DNA of 64,000 nt from Herbaspirillum sp. LeCh32-8 (lineage in GTDB: Bacteria; Pseudomonadota; Gammaproteobacteria; Burkholderiales; Burkholderiaceae_D). The stretch is taken from positions 807,559 through 871,558 of the forward strand of contig NZ_JAGIPZ010000001.1 of assembly GCF_017814915.1 (NCBI RefSeq), written 5' to 3'. How positions within the stretch are numbered: the first letter of the stretch is position 1; each line of letters starts with the position of its first letter. The notes under the pieces are model-generated. The model was not told the DNA's origin. It worked only from the letters and a program-made list of their open reading frames with translations, and ran no database searches. The position numbers and the translations under genes are program-made. This document shows, piece by piece, positions 10,999 through 19,096 of this stretch.

Positions 10999-11753
10999 GT
11001 GAGTCCATCGCGCTGGAGCTGCGCGGCCTGCACAAGGCATTCGATCGCGCCGAGATCATCCGCGGCGTCGACCTGCAATTGCATGCCGGCGAACGTTGCG
11101 CGCTGATCGGCCCCAACGGCGCCGGCAAGTCCAGCCTGTTCAACCTGGTCTCGGGGCGCCACCGCGCCGACGCCGGCAGCGTGCTGCTGCACGGGCAAGA
11201 CATCACGCGGCGCACGCCGCAGGCCATCAACCGGCTGGGGCTGGCGCGCAGCTTCCAGATCTCCAGCCTGTTTCCGCGCCTGTCGGCGTTCGAGAACGTG
11301 CGCTGCGCGGTGCTGTACCAACTGGGTTACGGCTACGCCTTCTGGCGTCGCATCGGCCGGCTGCACGACGCTGCCGACCGGGCGCATGCCGTGCTGCAAC
11401 GGGTCGGCCTGCAGTCGCGCGCGCACCTGCCGGCGGGCGAGTTGAGCTACGCCGACCAGCGCGCGCTGGAGGTGGCGGTGACCATCGCCGCCGATGCCTC
11501 GGTGATCCTGCTCGACGAGCCCACCGCCGGTATGAACCGCGCCGAGGCCCAGGCGATGGTGGCGCTGATCGGTGAGGTCACCGTCGGCAGGACCTTGCTG
11601 ATGGTGGAGCACGACATGCAGGTGGTGTTCGACCTGGCCGACCGCATCGCCGTCATGGACAACGGCCGCGTGATCGCCTGCGACAGTGCGGAACGTATCC
11701 GCTCCAATCCCGAGGTGCAGCGCCTCTACCTGAACCGGAGCATCGATGGCTGA
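10995..11753 (+). CDS. ABC transporter ATP-binding protein LivG
   Basis: 252-residue ATPase of the LivG type. The Walker A motif GPNGAGKSS (39-47) is intact, Walker B is VILLDEPTAGMN and the switch His lies in VEHDM. The signature loop reads LSYADQRALE rather than the common LSYGEQR, a change next to the conserved Ser. The long insert between Walker A and the signature (QLGYGYAFWRRIGRLHD) is typical of LivG. The start overlaps the livM stop, and the last 8 bases overlap livF, so the four genes form a tight operon. Confidence 0.93.
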   Translation: MSESIALELRGLHKAFDRAEIIRGVDLQLHAGERCALIGPNGAGKSSLFNLVSGRHRADAGSVLLHGQDITRRTPQAINRLGLARSFQISSLFPRLSAFENVRCAVLYQLGYGYAFWRRIGRLHDAADRAHAVLQRVGLQSRAHLPAGELSYADQRALEVAVTIAADASVILLDEPTAGMNRAEAQAMVALIGEVTVGRTLLMVEHDMQVVFDLADRIAVMDNGRVIACDSAERIRSNPEVQRLYLNRSIDG

Positions 11754-12462
11754 GCGCGAACCCCTGCTGGCAGTGGCCGGCCTGCATGCCTGGTACGGCC
11801 AGAGCCATGTGCTGCACGGCGTGACCCTGCAGGTGGAAGCGGGCGAGATCGTCAGCGTGCTGGGCCGCAACGGCGCCGGCCGTTCGACCCTGCTGAAGGC
11901 CCTGATCGGACAGGTCAGGAGCGAAGGGCAGGTGCGCTTCGATGGCGCCGACATCCTCGGCCTGCCGACCTACGATATCGCTCGTCGCGGCATCGGCTAT
12001 GTGCCGGAAAGCCGCGACGTCTTCCCCGCGCTGACGGTGGAGCAAAACCTCCTGCTGGGCCGCAAGAGCGGTGCGCAACCCGCCGCCGGCTGGCGCTTCG
12101 ACGACATGTATGCGATGTTCCCGTCGCTGCACAAGCGGCGCGCCGTCGCTGCGGGATCGCTGTCCGGCGGCGAGCAGCAGATGCTGTCGCTGGCGCGCGC
12201 GCTGATGGGCAATCCGTCGTTGTTGCTGATCGACGAGCCCACCGAAGGCCTGTCGCCGCAAATGGTGGAGCAGGTGGCGCGTTATCTGGGCGAGTTGCGC
12301 AGCCGCCATGTGGCGGTGCTGCTGATCGAACAGAAGCAGACCATCGCGCTGGACATTTCCCAGCGCCTGTACGTGATGGGGCGCGGCGAGATCGTGTTCC
12401 ACGGCACACCGGGCGAGCTGCTGGCCGACGGCGGGGTGCAGCGGGAGTGGTTGTCGGTCTGA
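11746..12462 (+). CDS. ABC transporter ATP-binding protein LivF with altered Walker A
   Basis: 238-residue partner ATPase of the LivF type. The order is normal: P-loop at 40-48, Q-loop region GYVPESRDVFPALTVEQN, signature LSGGEQQMLSLARAL, Walker B LLLIDEPTEGLSP, and IEQ in place of the switch His, as is usual for LivF. The oddity is the P-loop, GRNGAGRST: the catalytic Lys is Arg (codon CGT at 11881-11883). Loss of this Lys normally weakens ATP binding, so hydrolysis may rest mainly on LivG, whose Lys is present. The start overlaps livG by 8 bases. The family call is safe; activity is uncertain. Confidence 0.92.
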   Translation: MAEREPLLAVAGLHAWYGQSHVLHGVTLQVEAGEIVSVLGRNGAGRSTLLKALIGQVRSEGQVRFDGADILGLPTYDIARRGIGYVPESRDVFPALTVEQNLLLGRKSGAQPAAGWRFDDMYAMFPSLHKRRAVAAGSLSGGEQQMLSLARALMGNPSLLLIDEPTEGLSPQMVEQVARYLGELRSRHVAVLLIEQKQTIALDISQRLYVMGRGEIVFHGTPGELLADGGVQREWLSV

Positions 12463-12581
12463 TGATCTGATTTCAGTCACGGACAAAGCGTCCGGTTTTT
12501 CGCCGGACGGCGATGGCGGTGCTAGGGCGGCCGGCCCACAATCGTGGTTCCCCAATCTATGCCGCGTGCGCCGCTTTCACC

Positions 12582-12866
12582 ATGCTCAACTGGCTCCTGT
12601 TCCTTGCCCTCGGCGCACTCGCCATGCTTGCCGCCGACCGCGCCTGGCTGCGCCGCGTTAGTCGCTCCGATGGAGCACTGCACGATCCCGACGGCTACCT
12701 CGAACTCACCGCGCGCATGACTGAGCTATGCCACGGCGACCGGCGCCAGGTCGACGCCCTGATCGAGGCGCAGCAACAGCTGCATCCGCAGGCCACCCAT
12801 GCCGAGGCGGTGCGGCTGGCGATGCGACATCTGCTGGAGCCGGAGGCCGCGCGGCATCGGGCCTGA
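12582..12866 (+). CDS. Small membrane-anchored hypothetical protein
   Basis: 94 residues, no family recognised. The N-terminus LNWLLFLALGALAMLAADRAW is one hydrophobic segment (about 2-18) ending in charged residues, so a single-pass anchor with a cytoplasmic tail is likely. The tail is soluble and helical, with acidic, Gln-rich stretches (GDRRQVDALIEAQQQLHPQ). The start at 12582 was chosen because it places the membrane segment at the very N-terminus; the longer frame from 12513 adds an unconvincing leader. It stands alone between livF and the convergent MFS gene, with a shared terminator. Confidence 0.6.
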   Translation: MLNWLLFLALGALAMLAADRAWLRRVSRSDGALHDPDGYLELTARMTELCHGDRRQVDALIEAQQQLHPQATHAEAVRLAMRHLLEPEAARHRA

Positions 12867-12891
12867 GACGGAATTCATGAAGTACAAAGTA

Positions 12892-12921
12892 AAACGGCGG
12901 CTCCCGAAGGAACCGCCGTTT
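12892..12921. terminator. Bidirectional hairpin terminator
   Basis: Stem AAACGGCGG paired with CCGCCGTTT, with an inner TCC/GGA pairing after one mismatch. It lies between the convergent hypothetical gene and the MFS gene. Confidence 0.75.
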
Positions 12922-12952
12922 CGCGTTCAATGCCTGTCCAGCGTCTGGTCGA

Positions 12953-14266
12953 TTACTTGTTGACCAGCTTGGCCGGCAAAGTCAGCGTCAGCAGACCGCC
13001 GATCACCAGCGACACGGCCAGCACATACATGCCGGCGTTGGTGCTCTGGGTGGTGTCCTTCAACCAGCCCACCAGGAACGGGCTGACGAAACCGGCCAAG
13101 TTGCCCAGCGAGTTGATCAGCGCGATGCCGGCCGCGGCGGCGGTGCCCGACAGGAAGGCCGTCGGCAGGCTCCAGAACAGCGGCAGCGTGGTCAGGATGC
13201 CCATGCTGGCCAGTGTCAGCGACGCCATTGCCATGGTGGTGTTGTGGTCGTACACGGTCGACGCCAGCAGGCCAACGCAGCCGAAGAAGGCGGGAATGGC
13301 GACGTGCCAGCGGCGCTCGCGGCGCGCGTCGGCGCTGCGGCCGATCAGCACCATGGCCACGGCGGCGAAGGCGTAGGGAATCGCGGTCAGCAGGCCGACG
13401 TTGAGCGGATCGGTCACGCCGGTGGTCTTGATGATGGTCGGCAGCCAGAAGCTCACGCCGTACAGGCCCATCACGAAGCAGAAGTAAATCAGCGCGCCCA
13501 GCCAGACGCGGCCGTTGGAGAACATGGCCGACAGCGACAGGTGTTCCTTCTGGCTTTCTTCCTGGCTGATCTTGACTTCCAGCAGCTTCTTCTCTTCTTC
13601 AGTCAGCCAGGCGGCGTCACGGATACGATCCTTCATGTAGGCGATCACCAGCACGCCCAGGATCAGCGACGGGATTGCTTCCAGGATGAACATCCACTGC
13701 CAGCCGGTGTGGCCCCAGATGCCGGGCATGGCATGCATGATCCAGCCCGACAGCGGGCCGCCGATCACGCCGGAGAGCGCGATGCCGGTCATGAACAGCG
13801 CGGTGATCTTGCCGCGGCGCTCGGCCGGGTACCAATAGGTCAGGTACAGGATCACGCCAGGGAAGAAGCCGGCCTCGGCCACGCCCAGCAGGAAGCGCAT
13901 CAGGTAGAACATTTCCGGCGTGGTGACGTAGGCCATGCCGCCGGAGATGATGCCCCAGGTGATCATGATGCGGGCGATCCACATGCGCGCGCCCACCTTG
14001 TGCAGGATCATGTTGCTGGGAATTTCGAAGACGAAATAGCCGATGAAGAAGATGCCCGCGCCCAGGCCGTAGATGGTCTCGCTGAACTTCAGGTCGGACA
14101 GCATCTGCAGCTTGGCGAAGCCGACGTTGACGCGGTCGAGGTAGGACGCCACGTAGCACAGGAACAGCAGCGGCAAGAGCCGCCAGGTGACCTTGGCATA
14201 GGTAGCGTCTTCAAAGGTGGCCTGGCTGCTGCCGGGCGAGGCGGTGGCGCCTGCGTTGTAGCTCAT
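12953..14266 (-). CDS. MFS transporter, anion:cation symporter family
   Basis: 437-residue, 12-segment permease of the ACS/phthalate-permease branch of the major facilitator superfamily, which takes up organic anions such as sugar acids, tartrate or aromatic acids. Marks are YLDRVNVGFAKLQM after the first segment, LLGVAEAGFFPGVILYLTYWYP in segments 4-5 (given as family signature), ERRGKITALFMTG and the central loop with EEEKKLLEVKISQEE. It is last of a minus-strand run after the SDR and aldehyde dehydrogenase genes, which suggests it imports their substrate. A consensus promoter lies upstream at 14401-14428, so it can also be transcribed alone. The substrate cannot be named. Confidence 0.92.
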   Translation of the reverse strand: MSYNAGATASPGSSQATFEDATYAKVTWRLLPLLFLCYVASYLDRVNVGFAKLQMLSDLKFSETIYGLGAGIFFIGYFVFEIPSNMILHKVGARMWIARIMITWGIISGGMAYVTTPEMFYLMRFLLGVAEAGFFPGVILYLTYWYPAERRGKITALFMTGIALSGVIGGPLSGWIMHAMPGIWGHTGWQWMFILEAIPSLILGVLVIAYMKDRIRDAAWLTEEEKKLLEVKISQEESQKEHLSLSAMFSNGRVWLGALIYFCFVMGLYGVSFWLPTIIKTTGVTDPLNVGLLTAIPYAFAAVAMVLIGRSADARRERRWHVAIPAFFGCVGLLASTVYDHNTTMAMASLTLASMGILTTLPLFWSLPTAFLSGTAAAAGIALINSLGNLAGFVSPFLVGWLKDTTQSTNAGMYVLAVSLVIGGLLTLTLPAKLVNK

Positions 14267-14400
14267 GTCTCACTCCTAATGTGTATGCGGTGTTCTTATT
14301 CTGTTTTTGCGTGCGGCCTTGGCTATGCTGCCCGGTCCGCCTGTATTGCCGCCGGTGTCCGCTGCGTTAGTGATTGTTCTCGCATCCGGATCGGTGCCTC

Positions 14401-14428
14401 ATTGTAGTGACGGCGGCGCTATTGTCAA
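14401..14428 (-). promoter_or_regulatory. Sigma-70 promoter of the MFS gene
   Basis: On the minus strand, TTGACA (14428-14423) and TACAAT (14406-14401) are separated by 16 bases, close to consensus. The predicted start near 14394 gives a leader of about 130 bases. Confidence 0.7.
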
Positions 14429-14446
14429 TGCAATATCGCCGCCGTC
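14409..14446. repeat. Long inverted repeat overlapping the MFS promoter
   Basis: Arms GACGGCGGCG (14409-14418) and CGCCGCCGTC (14437-14446) are perfect; inside them TATTG pairs with CAATA around a 6-base loop. It has no T run, so it may be an operator or an RNA hairpin between the SDR and MFS genes rather than a terminator. Confidence 0.6.
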
Positions 14447-14478
14447 GCCGAGCTTGTTGACCGAGGCTTACGCCACGC

Positions 14479-15237
14479 TTACACGCAGCGTCCGCCGTCG
14501 ACTTCGATGCATACGCCGGTCACGAATTCGGCCTCGTTGGAGCCGAGATAGAGGCAAGCGTTGGCGATGTCCTCGGGGTTGGAGAAGCGACCCATGGGGA
14601 TGGTGGCGACGAACTTCTTGCGGTTCTCAGGGGTGTCGGGCACGCCCATGAATTCCGACAGCAGGCCGGTGGCCGAGATCACCGGGTTGACGCAGTTCAC
14701 ACGGATCTTGTCCGGGCCCAGTTCGGCCGCCATCGACTTGCTGGTGGTGATGACCGCACCCTTGCTACCGTTGTACCAAGTCAGGCCCGGACGCGGGCGG
14801 ATGCCCGCAGTGGAGGCGATGTTGACGAAGCAGCCGCCGCCGACCTTGCGAAAATGCGGCACGAAGGTGTGTGCCGAGAGGAAGATGCTCTTCACGTTGA
14901 CGGCGTAGACGCGGTCGAACTCGTCTTCTTGCACTTCCAGCATGGGGCGGTTGCGGTGCGTGGTGCCGGCGTTGTTGACCACGATGTCGAGCGCGCCGTA
15001 GTTCTCCAGCGCAGCGGCCAGCAGCTTGTCCATGTCGGCGCGCTTGGAGACGTCGGCCTTGGCGAACACCGCGCGGCCGCCGGCCTTCTTGATTTCTTCG
15101 ACCACGCGCAGGCCGCCGGCCTCGCCGATGTCGGCCACCACCACCGCCGCGCCTTCGCGCGCATAGGCCTTGGCGATGCCTTCGCCGAATCCCGAACCGC
15201 CGCCGGTCACGATGGCTACTTTGTCTTTCAAACGCAT
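14479..15237 (-). CDS. SDR family NAD(P)-dependent oxidoreductase
   Basis: 252-residue classical short-chain dehydrogenase. The cofactor motif is TGGGSGFGEG (11-20), followed by NNAG (88-91) and the catalytic Ser142, Tyr155 and Lys159 (WYNGSKG). The acidic residue at D36 (VVVADIGEAG) after the second strand favours NAD over NADP. It lies between the MFS transporter and an aldehyde dehydrogenase, so it probably oxidises an imported alcohol or sugar to the aldehyde or keto stage. The exact substrate is unknown; the common label glucose 1-dehydrogenase would be over-precise. Confidence 0.93.
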   Translation of the reverse strand: MRLKDKVAIVTGGGSGFGEGIAKAYAREGAAVVVADIGEAGGLRVVEEIKKAGGRAVFAKADVSKRADMDKLLAAALENYGALDIVVNNAGTTHRNRPMLEVQEDEFDRVYAVNVKSIFLSAHTFVPHFRKVGGGCFVNIASTAGIRPRPGLTWYNGSKGAVITTSKSMAAELGPDKIRVNCVNPVISATGLLSEFMGVPDTPENRKKFVATIPMGRFSNPEDIANACLYLGSNEAEFVTGVCIEVDGGRCV

Positions 15238-15289
15238 GTCATGTCTCCTTGGATGAATCGAATGGTTGTTGCATCAGTTCGTTGCGCGA

Positions 15290-16723
15290 TCAGCCGTGGC
15301 GGATCGCGATGGTCTTGAGCACGGTGAAGCCGTAGAGCGCCTCGAAGCCTTTCTCGCGGCCGTGGCCGCTGGCCTTGACGCCGCCGAACGGCAACTCGAC
15401 GCCGCCGCCGGCGCCGTAGTTGTTGATGAACACCTGGCCGCTGCGAATGGCGCGCGCCATGCGCATCTGGCGCGCGCCGTCGCGCGTCCAGACGCTGGCC
15501 ACCAGGCCGTAGTCGGTGCCATTGGCCAGGCGGACGGCGTCTTCCTCGTCATCGAAAGGCATGGCCGCCAGCACCGGGCCGAACACTTCTTCCTGCGCCA
15601 GGCGGTGCTGCGGCGGCACGTCGCGCAGCAGGGTGGGCGGCTGGTAGAAGCCGGTGGCCGGCGCCTTGGGGTCGACCACGCCTTGCGCCACGACGGCGAT
15701 CTTGTCGCTGCGGGCATCGGCGAGGAAGCCCGCCACGCGCTCCTGCTGGGTCTTGCGGATCAGCGGGCCGCAGTCCAGGTCCATCTGCGAGGAGCCCACG
15801 CGAAGTTGCGAGAACAACCCGCTCAGGCGATCCAGCACCTTTTCATAGGCGCCGCGCTGCACCAGCAGGCGGCTGCCGGCCGAGCAGGTCTGGCCGGCGT
15901 TCTGCACGATGGCGTTGACGATCACCGGCAGCATGGCGTCGAAGTCGGCGTCGTCGAACACCACCTGCGGCGATTTGCCGCCCAGCTCCAGCGTGACCGG
16001 CGTGTGATGCTCGGCGGCGCCGCGCACCACCACCTTGCCGATATTGGGCGAGCCGGTGAAGGAAATATGGTCGACATCGGGATGCTTGACCAGCATGTCG
16101 CCGGCTTCATGGCCGTAGCCGGTGACGATGTTGAGCGCGCCTTCCGGGAAGCCGACCTCGGCGGCCAGTTCGGCTACGCGCAGGATGGACAGGCAGGCGT
16201 CCTCGGCCGGCTTGACCACGCAGGTATTACCGGCGGCCAGGGCGCCGCCGACGCAGCGGCCGAAGATCTGCATCGGGTAGTTCCACGGCACGATGTGGCC
16301 GGTCACGCCGTGCGGCTCGCGCAGCGTCAGCACGGTGTAGCCGGACTGATAGGGGATGGTGTCGCCGTGCAGCTTGTCGGCGGCGCCGGCGTAGAACTCG
16401 AAGTAGCGCACGATGGCCGCGGCATCGGCGCGCGCTTGCTTCATCGGCTTGCCGCAGTCGCGGCCTTCCAGCTGGGCCAGCTCTTCCTGATGGTCCTGCA
16501 GCTTCAGCGACAGCTTCATCAGCAGGCGGCCGCGCTCGGCCGCCGACAGCTTGCCCCAGGCGCCCTCGTAGGCGCGGCGCGCGGCCTTGACGGCGCGGTC
16601 GATGTCGGCCTCGTTGCCGCGGGCGATGGATTCGAAGACCTGGCCGTCGGAGGGATCGATGACGGGGATGCTGTCGCCGGAGGCGGGTTCGACCCAGCGG
16701 TTGTCGATGAAGTGCTGTTTCAT
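15290..16723 (-). CDS. NAD(P)-dependent aldehyde dehydrogenase
   Basis: 477-residue ALDH superfamily enzyme that oxidises an aldehyde to an acid. The key residues are present: K171 (VVKPAE), E246 (TLELGGKSP) and the nucleophile C280 (NAGQTCSAGSRL). The Rossmann loop is ITGSPNIGK-like (SFTGSPNIGK). The start at 16723 gives MKQHFIDNRWVEP, a normal ALDH beginning; the 78 extra upstream codons overlap the promoter and were rejected. It heads a minus-strand run ALDH-SDR-MFS and is divergent from a GntR regulator that probably controls it. The substrate is unknown. Confidence 0.94.
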   Translation of the reverse strand: MKQHFIDNRWVEPASGDSIPVIDPSDGQVFESIARGNEADIDRAVKAARRAYEGAWGKLSAAERGRLLMKLSLKLQDHQEELAQLEGRDCGKPMKQARADAAAIVRYFEFYAGAADKLHGDTIPYQSGYTVLTLREPHGVTGHIVPWNYPMQIFGRCVGGALAAGNTCVVKPAEDACLSILRVAELAAEVGFPEGALNIVTGYGHEAGDMLVKHPDVDHISFTGSPNIGKVVVRGAAEHHTPVTLELGGKSPQVVFDDADFDAMLPVIVNAIVQNAGQTCSAGSRLLVQRGAYEKVLDRLSGLFSQLRVGSSQMDLDCGPLIRKTQQERVAGFLADARSDKIAVVAQGVVDPKAPATGFYQPPTLLRDVPPQHRLAQEEVFGPVLAAMPFDDEEDAVRLANGTDYGLVASVWTRDGARQMRMARAIRSGQVFINNYGAGGGVELPFGGVKASGHGREKGFEALYGFTVLKTIAIRHG

Positions 16724-17119
16724 GGGCGTGCGTCCTTTCGAAGGTGTCCGGAACGGAAGTGCGTGCATCTGCGCCGGTGCGCGGCGCGCACGGGCAGGGC
16801 AAAACGGGAAAGCGCAGCGGCAGGAAGGGCGCTCGCATGGGCGCGCCTTTTGGGGGTGGTGTCTCCTGTCGTTGTTATGCATGCGCGCACCGTGGTTCGT
16901 GGCGACGGCGGCGCTGTTATGGGTGCCCAATCTAAGGCAGTGCTCAAAAGCTGTCAATTTATTTTACTTATTCATAGCGGGCTTTCTTTGCCAAAAACTA
17001 TCTTCGCGCGCAGCAAATCCGCTACCATGCGCATCAATACAGGAGGCATTCGCGGCGGCGCAGCCATGCGGCATCGCAGCGACTACAGCTTCCGGAAATG
17101 TCATGCCAACGGAGACGAT
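16724..17119. promoter_or_regulatory. Divergent control region, ALDH operon and GntR gene
   Basis: No gene seen in 396 bases. On the minus strand TTGACA (16957-16952) and TAGATT (16934-16929), 17 bases apart, make a good promoter for the aldehyde dehydrogenase. A short AT-rich stretch (16955-16975) lies between it and the regulator. I found no clear GntR-type palindrome. Confidence 0.55.
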
Positions 17120-17965
17120 ATGCCGAAACCCAGCCAGCCGCGCACGCCCGACGCCGATACGGCAGCGCGCGCGCCGTCGGCCAAAGTTGTCAACCTGAAG
17201 AACCCGGCGCGTGCGTCCGGTTCGCCCGAAATCCTGACGCTGGCCGCCGCCGGCCTGGGACCGGTGCGCCCGGAGCGCTTTGCCGAGCGCGTCTATGAGA
17301 CCCTGTTCCATGCCATCGTCGAGGGCCGCATCGCGGTCGGCAGTAAGCTGCCCTCGGAGAACGATCTGGCCACCCTGTTCGACGTCTCGCGCCCGGTGGT
17401 GCGGCAGGCGCTGGATCGTCTGCGCGAAGACCAGATGGTGGAGTCGGTGCGCGGCTCCGGCACCTACGTGAAGGAAAAGCCCGGCCTGGCCGCCGCCACG
17501 CCGCAGGACGCCGAGCCGGAAACCCGCATCGGCCACATCATGAACGGCCTTGAGCTGCGTCTGGTGATCGAGCCCGAGTGCGCCTACATGGCCGCGCTGC
17601 GCCGCAATGCCGAGGACCTGGAGAAGATGGAGCGCCTGCTGGAGGGCTTTGAGCAGGCCAATGCGGTGGGCGGCATCGCCCACCATTTCGACTTCGCTTT
17701 CCACGAGGCGATCGCCACGGCCACCGCCAACATGCGCTTCGTGCAGGTGATGAAGACGCTGGAGTACGACGTCAGCCACGCCGTCAACATGCTGCGCCAC
17801 CTGATGCACATCCCGCCGTGGAAGCGCTCGCAGGATGCGATGGACGAGCACCGCAAGATCTTCGAGCTGATCTGCGCCCAGGACGCCGAAGGCGCGCGCC
17901 GCGCCATGCGTGGGCATATCGAGAATGCGCGCACGCGCATGTTCAACAGCCGGCCCGGGTTGTAA
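17120..17965 (+). CDS. GntR family (FadR/FCD-type) transcriptional regulator
   Basis: 281 residues. A winged helix-turn-helix (about 55-125) has SKLPSENDLATLFDVSRPVVRQAL (given in part) and the wing VRGSGTYV. An all-helical FCD ligand domain follows, with HHFDFAFHEAIA and the metal-binding type His residues (DEHRKIFELI, MRGHIENAR). The start ATG at 17120 has GGAGA at a good distance. The first 50 residues are disordered and rich in Pro, Ala and Arg. It is divergent from the ALDH-SDR-MFS genes and most likely represses them until an acidic metabolite binds. A longer reading through the whole upstream region is an artefact. Confidence 0.92.
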   Translation: MPKPSQPRTPDADTAARAPSAKVVNLKNPARASGSPEILTLAAAGLGPVRPERFAERVYETLFHAIVEGRIAVGSKLPSENDLATLFDVSRPVVRQALDRLREDQMVESVRGSGTYVKEKPGLAAATPQDAEPETRIGHIMNGLELRLVIEPECAYMAALRRNAEDLEKMERLLEGFEQANAVGGIAHHFDFAFHEAIATATANMRFVQVMKTLEYDVSHAVNMLRHLMHIPPWKRSQDAMDEHRKIFELICAQDAEGARRAMRGHIENARTRMFNSRPGL

Positions 17966-18043
17966 GTGCATGAGTACGTGAGTGCGTGAGTACGGGGCGC
18001 TCTGTTGTCAATTGAATTAACAAGTCTGGATTAACGCCGCTTC

Positions 18044-18985
18044 ATGGAATTACGTCAACTGCGCTATTTCGTCGCCATCGTCGACCACGGTTCGCTGTCG
18101 CGCGCGGCCCGCGTGCTGCACATCGCCCAACCGGCACTGACCCAGCAGATCCGCCAGCTGGAAGACGAGATGGAGGCGCAGTTGCTGCACCGCTCGGCCC
18201 AGGGCGTGATCGCCACCGACGCCGGCAAGGTGTTCTACGAGCACGCGCTGGCGATCCTCAAGCAGATCCAGGACGCCAAGCAGGCGGTGGCGCAGTCCAC
18301 CGACAAACCCTCCGGCACGGTGGCGCTGGGCATTCCGCAAAGCGTCTCCAATGCGCTGGCGCTGCCGTTGTTGAACGCGGTGCGCTCCACCTATCCCGAG
18401 ATCACGCTGCAGCTGACCGAAGAGCTGACCGGCAACCTGATCACCCAGCTCAAGTCCGGCCGCATCAACCTGGCGGTGCTGTTCGACGACGGCCAGCTGT
18501 CTTCCTTCGCGGCCACGCCGATGATCGAGGAAGAAATGATGTACATCACCCGCGCCAAGTCGCAATACGGCGTCTCCGGACGGCGCGGCGTGCCGCTGGC
18601 CAAGGCGATCGCCGCGCCGCTGATCCTGCCGGGCCTGGCGCACGGCGTGCGCCCGCGCATCGAGAACCTGGTGCGCGCGCAGGGCATGGCGCTGGAGAAT
18701 GTGATCGAGATCAATTCGGTGGCGATCCTGAAGTCGGCCATCCTGGCCGATATCGGCGCCACCATCCTGCCGGTGGCGCCGCTGCTGTCCGACATCGAGC
18801 GCGGCGACATGGCGGCGCATGCGATCGCCGGCGAGAAGATCTCGCGCACGCTGGCCTTGTGCGCCTCCAAGAACATCCCGCTGACCACGGCGGCGGCGGC
18901 CGTGGAGCGGCTGGTGCTGGATGTCACCGATGAATTGTGCCGCTCGGGCAAGTGGGGGCATACCCGGCTGCTGGCGCGGGAGTGA
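18044..18985 (+). CDS. LysR family transcriptional regulator
   Basis: 313 residues. The N-terminal helix-turn-helix is typical: MELRQLRYFVAIVDHGSLSRAA at the start (shown in part), then LHIAQPALTQQIRQLEDEM. A periplasmic-binding-like effector domain follows (about 90-300) with GTVALGIPQSVS and GRINLAVLFD. It most resembles the Nac/CynR-like branch. The gene lies 78 bases after the GntR gene on the same strand and ends in a strong terminator, so it could be co-transcribed with it. No divergent target gene is next to it; its regulon is unknown. Confidence 0.92.
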   Translation: MELRQLRYFVAIVDHGSLSRAARVLHIAQPALTQQIRQLEDEMEAQLLHRSAQGVIATDAGKVFYEHALAILKQIQDAKQAVAQSTDKPSGTVALGIPQSVSNALALPLLNAVRSTYPEITLQLTEELTGNLITQLKSGRINLAVLFDDGQLSSFAATPMIEEEMMYITRAKSQYGVSGRRGVPLAKAIAAPLILPGLAHGVRPRIENLVRAQGMALENVIEINSVAILKSAILADIGATILPVAPLLSDIERGDMAAHAIAGEKISRTLALCASKNIPLTTAAAAVERLVLDVTDELCRSGKWGHTRLLARE

Positions 18986-19017
18986 GGCATCCCGGCGATG
19001 CGCCGGAGCAGCGGTGC

Positions 19018-19056
19018 AAACAACAACGGCATGCGTTGAGCATGCCGTTGTTGTTT
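19018..19056. terminator. Strong bidirectional terminator
   Basis: A perfect 16-bp stem (19018-19033 with 19041-19056) around a 7-base loop, A-rich at one end and T-rich at the other. It lies between the convergent lysR and RcnB-like genes. Confidence 0.9.
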
Positions 19057-19096
19057 GTGACGCGGGTGGAAGCACCCGCGCTGCGATCAGCGCAGA

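Noticed and set aside
12471-12510. A 7-bp hairpin (CGTCCGG / CCGGACG) after livF
   Set aside because: No T run follows, and the T bases are in the loop, so it was not called a terminator.
15266-17119. A very long + strand open frame running through the ALDH gene into the GntR gene
   Set aside because: It is the complement of a clear aldehyde dehydrogenase with all catalytic residues; high GC content keeps the opposite frame open.
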